From Henricia sp. BOLD:AAB3569 (Eukaryota > Echinodermata > Asteroidea > Spinulosida > Echinasteridae), in assembly GCA_037783545.1 (NCBI GenBank), contig JBBELK010000003.1, forward strand, positions 124,001-188,000: a stretch of DNA of 64,000 nt, in the 5' to 3' direction. Shown in pieces: positions 22,680-64,000 of the stretch. A program made the translations under genes and the position numbers. Numbering within the stretch: the first letter of the stretch is position 1; each line of letters opens with the position of its first letter. A model generated the notes under the pieces. The model was not told the DNA's origin and made no database searches. It was given only the letters and a program-made list of their open reading frames with translations.

Positions 22680-22685
22680 TTTATT
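22680..22685 (-). promoter_or_regulatory. Polyadenylation signal AATAAA of the helicase gene
   Basis: A canonical AATAAA on the minus strand lies about 95 bases after the helicase stop codon, a normal spacing for a terminal exon. Confidence 0.55.
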
Positions 22686-22779
22686 GCTTGGAATCCACTT
22701 ACTAAAAAGGAAAAGAAAACAGCGTCAACGCATAATTCTGGGAGACCTCAACTTACACTAAACATTTTTTTTGGTTGGC

Positions 22780-24055
22780 CTAATCACTATCACTACTGTA
22801 CCAAACTTCTGGTTCAGCATATTCACCACCCAGTATGTCATCATCAGAGATACTGTGAAGCGACTCTGAATCAGACAGACTTGCAACATCTGATAATGAG
22901 TCATCGTAGTGACTTATTGTAGTTTTCAGTATGTTCCATACAGCCAGTGCTACTTCTCTGCGTGTGAATGCATATCTATCACAAAATGTATCAACTGGAA
23001 ATGCAAAATGACACTCACTGATCACGGCATTAAATGTACTCATTGACATTCCACATGCCATATCTTCACCAGTATAGAGATGATCACTAGACTCGGTCAG
23101 TAATGTCTGTCTGTACTTCTTTAGCTTTTCAGTCAGTTCCGCAACTTCACTGTCCGATACAGGCACAACCTTGCACTCAACTGACCCATTCGGCCCATGG
23201 GACAATGTGTTCCTCAGCTGCTCTTCGGCATGGGGCATTTTGCCACTACAGGTGTTGTTACTGTCACAAGTACACTCCTTTGCACATAAATCGCAACAGT
23301 CATGTGCTATCACCAAGTCAGCTGTTTCCTTGCTTGGGAATGCATCTTGTATGACCTGACGACGACACGTCTCTGTCGCCATGAAGTTTTTCATGTCGTC
23401 TCCAGTTTTGAGACCAGCACCAGCTCCTGGATAGTCCAGTAGAATAGAAACACTTTGTTTCCCGTCGCGACCTCCTCTTCCACTTAATTGCATGACGTCA
23501 TCAAGCTCAGTTGGGTGGCCAATCATAATAATGGTGTGTACACCACGGACATCCACCCCTAGTCCAAATGCAATGGTCGCAAACAGCACACGCACAACAC
23601 CGTCTTCATCACCAAAGCTGTCAATGATTCGCTTCTGCACATCGCTTTCTGTGTTCGTATGGTACATGTCAAAGAACATGTGAAAGTCCTTTCCCAGAAG
23701 TGAAGAAAACAGAGCAAACAGGTCACTTACATGCTTACGAGACTGGCAGTAGACAATAATTCTTTCTGTTGTTTGGCCCTTTACCATGATATCCTTGACT
23801 AGCCACTGAAACATATCTTCAAAATCCTTTGTTGGCGACTTCAAGAACACGTACTTTATGTTGTGGCACACTGGGCTTTCCTCAATTAGTTCATAGTTTC
23901 TCATGGCAAGACTCTCGATTACTGTTTTTCGTACTTTGACTGTTGCTGTTGCTGTGAGGGCTACCATGCATGTCCTTGCCTCGAGCACCGAGCGCAGTTC
24001 GCCAATCTGACTGTATACCTTGCGAAAAGCAGAACTCTCTCCTGATGAATGTCCC
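22780..24055 (-). CDS. RecQ-like helicase exon 2 (second RecA lobe and zinc site)
   Basis: Residues 179-603. It starts at a TTCAG acceptor; the true exon begins upstream of the ATG-like codon seen in the open frame because the segment LRSVLEART continues the RecQ fold. Motifs IV to VI and the Cys-rich zinc site lie here. The stop is TAG at 22780-22782. Confidence 0.88.
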
Positions 24056-27000
24056 CTGAATGATGAAAAAAAAAGGAGAAAACAACAAAATTAAAAGAGG
24101 TTAAGAAAATATTATACAATCCCAAATGAATGTTTGGAAAGATTACCATGCACGGACCACCACTGTTTAAAAGCGCCTGCAGGTGACACACAGTGAAGAA
24201 AGGTCAGCGTCAAATTAATATGCTAATGGCATGACCCCGTCGCCTTACTCTGAGACCCCTTGCACTAAACCTATGGGACAACTCTCAAAAAGTTTTTCCT
24301 TAGTAAATTTAAGACACTTTTCCATCCTACATGTACATGTACATGTATGTAATTTGGAATTTTCATCATCAAACTGACATTTTTACATGTCATAACCAGG
24401 AAAATCATGTGTGTCCGTGCATGGTAATGAATTCGAAAAAAATATTCTGAACAAATTCCCAACTCTTACCCAGGTTTTGCCGAAGGTTGAAACGAAACCC
24501 AATTTTAAAGATTTTACAATTGTTTTCAGAGGGTTATTTTTAATTACTTTATGAAATTGAAATAAATTTATAAATTACAGGTACATGGTGTTTTCACAGG
24601 GGTCAAAAGTTCACTATTGCTTGTCCTCCAGGGGCCAATTTCATAAAGCTGTTTAGCAGAAAAATTTGCTTAATGGAAAATTTGTTTGCTTTATAAAAAT
24701 GGGTTAATAGTCAAAATTGCATGTCAATTTGTGTTTCTCACAAGAATATCTGCTATTCTTGCTAAGAACACAAGTTGACATACAATTTTGATTATCAACC
24801 CATTTTAATAAAACAAACAAATTTTTGATTAAGCAAATTTTTCTGCTAAACAGTTTTTTGAAATTGGCCCCTGATCATGAGAGAACAATAGAGCCATGTG
24901 GGGAAAAGCTTGTGGCTCTATTGTTCTCTTCCGATCTGGAGGACCAGCAATAGTGACCCGTAATATTTTGACCCCTTGTGAAAGCTCCCTATACCCCTGG
25001 TATACATGTACATGGGTCTTTCCACAGTAAAGGGGAAATATGGGCAACACAGATCGAGGAAACTTACTTTGTATGGTCTCAAAATAAAAGAAATAAGTTT
25101 AAGTTGTTCTGAAGAGATAATTTAGGCCCAAAAAGGGTTATAAATACCGGTAGTGTGACAACATGCTTTTCTAAAAACCCTTTGTACAAATTTCCAATAT
25201 ACGCTCGTAACACAAGTGTCAGTCCCGGTTACGAGCATACATGTATAAGAAAATTTGTACACAAGGTTTTTAGGAAGGCATGTTGTCACACTCTTTGTAA
25301 CCTTTTTGGGCCTAAGTTATCTCTTCATAACAACTGAAACTTATTTCTTTTAATTTGAGACCAGACATGCAAGACATGGGTTTTTCCTCAAAAATATGGT
25401 CTCTAGCTGTTGGCAAAAATGCCCCCTTTACTGTGGAAAGACCCACAGTGACCTGTATGTAAGGTTGTAATAGAATTGACCAGATAAAGGTTCAACCCAG
25501 TATGCAGTAACTGGGTCGTTGCCTCCTTTTGTGACATTTGTATTTTTCTATTTGCCTAGGATAAAAGAAAAAAAATCATAAAAAAAGAAGCCAACGACCC
25601 AGTTACTGGGTCTAGTGTCCGCCGAACAGTTAACCAATTAACCGACACTTGAATGAATTTCAAACCGGTTTCTGAATTTACTGCAAATTCCTATTCTTAC
25701 TCTGTTCATTTTGTTAATTTACGCAGTGGCTATAGTTACGGTAACTGTAACGTATAAATAAACGGCTATAGTTTACAGAATTGCAACTGCACAAGAACGG
25801 TGACATGTTCATCAAAGCGGCAAGACATAATCATCCACAACGTTTTAACCTATTGTTCGCTATATCATGCATGCATGATATAATCTACGACCCTGAAATC
25901 ATGAAACGGATTGCCCGGCCCTTACAGTGACTGCCTCTGTCTAGTGACTTTGATTTTAAAAAGTTTCTGGCTTTTTCCCTCTTTGAAAAACAACCACCTC
26001 AAAAATAATATGAAAACTACGCTTAAATTTGCATAGATGTAGGCCTATAGGCCTATGTACATGACGTCTGCTTTGGCAGCATTCACATTTATTTTTCCCT
26101 ACAGTGATCAACTGGCGCAAAGGGCACTTCGTTTGCCAATGTTACTGACTGCCGGCTAAATAGCATAGGTGGGGCAAAGTGGCAATGGGGCGAAGTGGCA
26201 ATGGGGCGAACTGACATGGGGCGAACTTCCTCCATGGGCTAAATAAATGCAAGTTCAGCAACAACATCGAATTGTACTTTATTTGCCGTCACGTCACTTT
26301 GATTACTTTATTTACATTACCTTATTCCTTGGCCAAGACAACCAAATACTAACATGCAACGTTACATGTAAAAAAAGTACTACCGGTACATGCATTGCAC
26401 GAGGCCTAAAAACTACAAACACCAACAGTGATAAAGTTCACCATTTCATTTGAACTGTAGTTTTGTTTCTTCCTCCATGGTTTATGCAAGTGGCCACACA
26501 AAACATAATGAGTACTGTACCTGTACGCGCATGTACGTAAATTGCAACAGCGTAAGTGCGATGACATCTTGATTAATCGATCGATGTCGTCATGCAGTGA
26601 TTTACGTAGTTTACAGTCAACTCGACCATTTGCCAACTCGACTCCTACCAACACTGACCAATTTGACAGTCGTACCAACTCGACCGTCGTCCAACTCGAC
26701 TTCACAGTCGAGTCATCTCGACCGTTTACCAACTGGACCATTTACCAACGGTTAACGTACCCAATAACTACATGTATACTGTCATGACTGTATAGCCACT
26801 GCGATTAATTTAACGAAAACCATAAAAATACGTACCACTTTGAGACGCAGTGGCTTTCGTCCACAAATATACCCCGGCATCTTCCTTTCACCTTCTGCAG
26901 CAGTTCTTTTCCCCTCGTGGAGAAAAGTACTTCGGGACTGGAAAATATTATTGAAAACTTTGGGCTTTCTTCCAGCACACCATCTGGAATTCCCGATGTG

Positions 27001-27371
27001 ATGTCGGCAGCGTCGACGCCGATTCGACGCACTCGATCGAGCTGATCTATGGCGAGGGCTTTTAGAGGAAGCACAACGATGACGAGTGCCTTTGGCTTTG
27101 GCTTTGCTGCAGTAGTAGGCCTATTGTCTGGCGCGTCTGGCGTATCGTCATGCATGTCATCGTCATGATCGACGTTGGCATTTTCCAAAAAGTCTAAGGC
27201 ATAAGGTGCCGCTTGAAAAACCAAACTTTTACCAAAACCAGTTGGTAAAGCGATGAATATGTCGTGACCCAGCAGAAAATGTCGAAGTGCCAGTTTTTGG
27301 TGGGCTTTCAGTTTCTGCACTTGTAACTTTTTGGCAGCGAAGTCTATCGCTTCATCCACGCTGGCCGCCAT
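22780..27371 (-). CDS. RecQ-like DNA helicase, 2 exons, apparently complete
   Basis: Exons 27371-26836 and 24055-22780 on the minus strand join at TG/G (Trp179) and give 603 residues. SF2/RecQ motifs are all present: LPTGFGKS (Walker A, 42-49), DESHC (171-175), LTATAT (212-217), IIVYCQSRKH, FATIAFGLGVDV and QLSGRGGRDG (motif VI, 368-377). A RecQ-type zinc site follows (Cys 409, 432, 433, 436), then a second Cys cluster (KECTCDSNNTC). There is no HRDC domain and no long N-terminal extension. The C-terminus is acidic (SDSES...DDD...SSDSD). The two RecA lobes are split by one intron. Host RecQ paralogues are longer, so this is either a short divergent helicase or the accessory helicase of a DNA transposon. 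It faces the DUF6589-type gene tail to tail. Confidence 0.88.
24592..24983. repeat. Nested palindromes (three inverted repeats)
   Basis: The outer arms (24592-24630 and 24937-24983) carry GGTCAAAAGTTCACTATTGC and its complement. Inside is a 245-bp foldback MITE starting AGGGGCCAATTTCATAAAGC (24630-24873), and beside it a hairpin of AGAGAACAATAGAGCCA arms (24880-24930). All lie in the helicase intron. Confidence 0.85.
25014..25444. mobile_element. Foldback MITE with GGGTCTTTCCACAGTAAAGG ends
   Basis: The terminal arms are 25014-25050 and 25408-25444. The body matches the MITE at 15650-16062, including TAGGCCCAAAAAGGG and the palindromic CGCTCGTAACAC...GTTACGAGCA centre. It lies in the helicase intron. 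Confidence 0.85.
26168..26226 (+). repeat. GGGGCGAA minisatellite, short
   Basis: Three to four units of GGGGCGAAGTGGCAAT-like sequence. Related to the longer repeats at 34430-34870 and 55112-55565. Confidence 0.7.
26600..26757 (+). repeat. ACCAACTCGACC minisatellite, copy 1
   Basis: Irregular units of about 12-20 bp built from CCAACTCGACCG and CCAACTGGACC. It lies in the helicase intron, 80 bp from exon 1. The same motif recurs at 28862-29062. Confidence 0.8.
26836..27371 (-). CDS. RecQ-like helicase exon 1 (first RecA lobe)
   Basis: Residues 1-178 plus two bases. Contains LPTGFGKS and DESHC. An acidic insert (about residues 67-80) sits between motifs I and Ia, followed by a Pro/Lys linker. 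The donor is GTACGT at 26835 on the minus strand. The ATG is the first in the frame. Confidence 0.88.
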
Positions 27372-27967
27372 ATTTTCCCTCTACCACGGACTTTCGCGCG
27401 CCGCTTTCGTTTTATTCACGACTTTATCTCTTTTTTTTCATTGCGTATCGTCGAACACACTGGCTTCGTACATCGTCCAGTGCACTCGAGACTTCTGGGA
27501 ACTAGACCTACATCAAGCTGTAAAAAAATATGTAAATTAGATGACGTCACGCATTCGACGCGTCACACAAAGGTATGCCAGGAATTCGCTCGGTATTTTG
27601 CGAGCGATTTTTACGGAATATGAAAGACTGTCTTTTCGACTGTATTTCAGGTGCGCCCTCTGGCGGCCAATGGTGAATAGTCGATGTACATCGTGTATTG
27701 CGCGCAAAAAGGCAGTCTTTCCGAAAGACTACATACTACTCTGTGATTGGTTCTTGCTTTGGCAACATTGTCATCAACGCGCTTTGAATCGTGAAAATTG
27801 TCGCGCAATCAGGTTTCTCGAGTCGGTATAAGTCGAAACCAAAATATATACTGCACATAAAAACGGCTATCGATTGGGAGCGCTAAAATAGCTTTAGACG
27901 GACAAAACACATGACGACTGCGTACCGTATACCGAATTGATTTCAAGTCTATAGTTTGGCTCTGCAG
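27372..27967. other. Upstream region of the helicase gene
   Basis: The first 60 bp are GC-rich and CpG-rich, compatible with a promoter. A pair CGAAAGACTG-like near 27625 and CAGTCTTTCCGAAAGAC near 27713 forms a small inverted repeat. No gene. Confidence 0.45.
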
Positions 27968-28331
27968 TTATTATTATTATTTCTTTCTGGTATTCATACC
28001 AAGGATTCCTCAATAGTGCTCATTGCACTGTCACTCGCAAGCGTGAGGAAACCCATATGGAGAATTAGAATTATAAATGGCCAGAGACACCGGGGATGAT
28101 CCCCCTTGCTCTTCACGAAAGAATGCTCTGGGATCTTTAGATTAGAGTGCGTTCCAAATTACCTAACACACTGGATCAACGGCTTTACATCCCTTCCGAA
28201 GGATGGAGCAAGTGTGGTTGAGTGCCTTGCCCAAGGGCACAGGTACTGTAGCCGTTGGGAAGTTCGAACCTGCAACCCCAAGTTTTCACCTATGATTGCG
28301 AGTCAATGACCTAAACCGCTCGGCCACCGGT
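27968..28331 (-). mobile_element. SINE family A, full length, reverse
   Basis: Reverse copy, with the (ATT)n tail at its low-coordinate end and the tRNA-like head ending in the GGCCACCGG region near 28331. It lies upstream of the helicase gene. Confidence 0.85.
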
Positions 28332-28861
28332 TTTGGCAAACTGGGAACGAGCGAACAAGTTTGGGCGGCAGGGAACGAGCGAAAGAAGAAAGTCGCCCTC
28401 ACCGGCAGTTGAGGTCCAGTTGGCCATACGTAGACTGGTTGTCAGGACCTCATTATCCACATACAAACATAAATATTACTTTTTTATGAGAAGTTTAAGA
28501 ACTTCGTGTTTTGTGTCATGTATGTTGAATATGTGGACAGGGTACTTATTAAAGCGATATTGATATGGAGAATTTTGACGACTGATGACAGCCTCGCTCG
28601 GACTGTAGCCTTTGTAGGCCTAATTAAAATAAAGTCTTAATTCGACAAAGATGCCAGGAGGCCTACACCATAACAATTGATTGTTTGGGTGTAACGCGCG
28701 AGGTAAGCGTTAATACTCTAGCCCCCTTCTGTGGCCAAATACTACACGGGTTCCGTACGGTATGCTAGTTTCCTCCATTGACAGTCAGAGAATGATCATT
28801 CATGTCTCCAGACTCTTGATGATGATGATTGGAGTCAGGTCATGCCTCATGGTCATGCATG

Positions 28862-29062
28862 TTGCAGGTCAAGTCGACCGTTAATACCAACTGGACCGTC
28901 TACCAACTGGACCGTCTACCAACTGGACCGTGAACCAACTCGACCGTGAACCAACTCGACCATGTCGACCGCGCACGAACCAACTCGACCGCGCACGAAC
29001 CAACTCGACTGCGCACGAACCAACTCGACCACGCACAAACATGACAAACCAGCTCGACCGTG
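28862..29062 (+). repeat. ACCAACTCGACC minisatellite, copy 2
   Basis: About a dozen units, first CCAACTGGACCGTCTA then CCAACTCGACCGCGCACGAA. It lies upstream of the helicase gene, on the other side of exon 1 from copy 1. Open frames here are repeat-encoded. Confidence 0.85.
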
Positions 29063-29194
29063 CGGCTCTATACGTACACAACTTCACAAGTAAACTACTT
29101 GTGCGTAGGACAGCGAACCAGTCTAGCTTGTGTTGATCTCTTCGCTCTCGCGCATGCGCATATTTGATTATTTGAATTTTATCGCACGGAGTGT

Positions 29195-29370
29195 CTTAAG
29201 TTTGCCCCACGATTTCACCGAAACGGCGAAACTAGACATCGGATCGATGCGTACTCTTCGGAATATTTGAACATTGGGGTGAGTGCACCTACATGTATTG
29301 AGCAAATATCAGAGCCAAGGGATAAATTTCATTTGTGTGAGTTTGCCACAGATTTGGGGTTAGAAACGGC
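29195..29370 (+). repeat. Direct repeat, copy 1 (matches 55770-55935)
   Basis: The two blocks share TTTGCCCCACGATTTCACCG, GACATCGGATCGATGCG and CAAATATCAGAGCCAAGGGA. A frame is open across copy 2 but not copy 1, so coding is unlikely. Confidence 0.75.
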
Positions 29371-29548
29371 AACATAGGGCGGAGAATACGACGCCCTGTT
29401 TGCGGGGCTACTGTGATGAGTGCTATAGCTAGCCAAGAACTAACACAAACTACAAATGAGCGATTGTATTTATCGTTAGCGAGCGGCGCGCTGCGCGCAT
29501 GCGGACAACAAATGGGCTATCGTACGTACTTGTACTTGGACACTTACT

Positions 29549-29686
29549 AAAGGCACAGGCTCGTCAGCAATGCGCGTGTGCCAAATTAGTGCCACGAAAT
29601 ACGCAGTTCCATAGCAAAGGCATGGAGCTACGTACTTCGTGGCACGAATTTGGCGCGCGCGCATTGCTGACGAGCCTGTGCCTTTT
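29549..29686. mobile_element. 138-bp palindromic MITE
   Basis: The ends AAAGGCACAGGCTCGTCAGC and GCTGACGAGCCTGTGCCTTT are perfect inverted copies and most of the interior pairs too. A second, more diverged copy is at 46443-46581. Confidence 0.85.
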
Positions 29687-30249
29687 GAAGCTGATTGCGG
29701 CTAGCTTTTTAGGTACCGTCAACGCGTAGAATCGCATCGTTTTCTGTCGTGTTTTGAAGAAGATTGTATGATGTGAGACAAATAAAATGTTCGTGTCAGT
29801 TAAGAAACAGGATCTAGGAAGATGCACTTTGTTGCAGTTATTTAAGTCAATTGTCGAACTTGGTAACAGTGTTATTAAATAAAGGTAGAAAAGCATGGGT
29901 GCAATTCCCATTTGAAATGTGTGGACTGATATAAATGTGTTTTATTTAAATATGCCTTCATCCTTAAATAAATTTGTCATAAATACCTGGGAAACAGTGG
30001 AAGATATTTTAATAAATATAAATTTGTGTATAAGTTGATCAGGGTTGTGTTTTAACACACTATCGGAGGGTATAGAGCGCGCTAAGTTTTGATTAAATAG
30101 CCGTTATTTTGCAAATAATGAAATGCTCCAAAATAATGAATAATGAAATAGTTGCCTCATTTGGGCTTGACAAAAATGTTACGGGAAACATAACATCGAG
30201 TTTCATTAGCCTAATGCCAAACTCCAGCCCTTAACAAAAAAATGAAAAG

Positions 30250-30569
30250 ATTAAAAATTGCTGCCACAACATAAATTTTTGAAAAGCTTGTGTAAAAATG
30301 TTCCTGTTACGTATGTAACTTGGACGGACCATTTTGTGACAATTTGTTTCCGTCTTTGTTTAATACATGTACTGTATGCATAATAGGAAAATTTGTGCAC
30401 AGGGTTTTCACAATGTATGTTGTAGGACTATTTTTCTTACTCCTTGGTGAAAAAGTTATTTCCTCAGTTTAGCTTGATAATTTAAAGATAAAATTAAGAC
30501 ATTTGAAGTGAACTGGGACCTAAGATCTTGAATGTTACAGAAATGTACCCCATTACTGTGGAAAGACCC
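30250..30569. repeat. Partial copy of the 20215-20640 MITE
   Basis: Shares the body from TTGCTGCCACAACAT to the right terminus GGAAAGACCC; the left terminus is missing. It carries a small extra insertion around 30355-30380. Confidence 0.8.
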
Positions 30570-30802
30570 ATATACACGCCCCTGTGGCCAAGCATACGGA
30601 GCCCGCGTGGTATTTGGCCACAGAATAAGGCCGGCGTGACTCATGCACTGCTCCAGAGACATACATGTATACTGCATAACCAAAACTATTAGTGCAGTCT
30701 CCCGCTCCAGGGGAATAAATTGGAAAATGCCTTGCCATCAGGAAGTGGTTAATATGATTATTTTTGTGGTTTTGTTTTTCTCTATCTGTAGTGTTGGATA
30801 AC

Positions 30803-64000
<33,198 letters not shown>

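Noticed and set aside
26406-26787. Frames of about 80-110 residues across the CTCGACC array
   Set aside because: The amino-acid repeats mirror the minisatellite unit; not a gene.

Overview
The window looks like nuclear DNA from a marine invertebrate deuterostome, most likely an echinoderm. This is inferred from intron-rich genes, very frequent ACATGTAC/TACATGTA microsatellite-like runs, many foldback DNA elements, tRNA-headed SINEs, a CR1-like LINE, and a FAM135 gene whose exons can be followed by similarity to the vertebrate family. No bacterial gene organisation is present.

Layout. (1) 1-8.6 kb: SINE pieces, a foldback element (2328-3045), tandem duplications (3084-3938), and a decayed minus-strand gene cluster (about 3940-6950) that resembles structural genes of a Polinton/adintovirus-type element. 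That cluster is split by a 1,030-bp pogo/Tigger-like TIR element at a TA site. (2) 8.6-12.0 kb: two inverted copies of a roughly 80-bp sequence bracket non-coding DNA that includes a GC-rich island. (3) 12.2-18.3 kb, plus strand: an apparently complete five-exon gene for a 973-residue protein with a ZAD-like Cys pair, a C2H2 finger and a DUF6589-type, transposase-like core. (4) 22.8-27.4 kb, minus strand: a two-exon RecQ-like helicase of 603 residues, convergent with the previous gene. The two together may be a helicase-carrying DNA transposon of the Academ type; this is the most interesting system in the window. (5) 30.8-64.0 kb, plus strand: fourteen coding exons of a FAM135 gene that runs off the right edge. 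They give 1,056 codons without a frame break and end inside the C-terminal DUF676 hydrolase domain.

FAM135 introns are packed with mobile DNA. One holds a nearly full-length antisense LINE (about 45.83-51.23 kb) with an SGNH-esterase ORF1. Others hold three main SINE families, Harbinger-like MITEs with TAA duplications, TA-flanked mariner-like MITEs and long perfect or near-perfect palindromes. Two pairs of paralogous repeats act as empty and filled sites: 31664-31860 versus 61164-61780, and 38230-38480 versus 59085-60940. They let three insertions be defined to the base, with target duplications of 15, 6 and 3 bp.

Evidence is by eye only. Exon borders were chosen from GT/AG signals, reading phase and protein similarity recalled for each family. 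Family names for repeats, and the viral and Academ assignments, are inferences of differing strength as stated in each entry.
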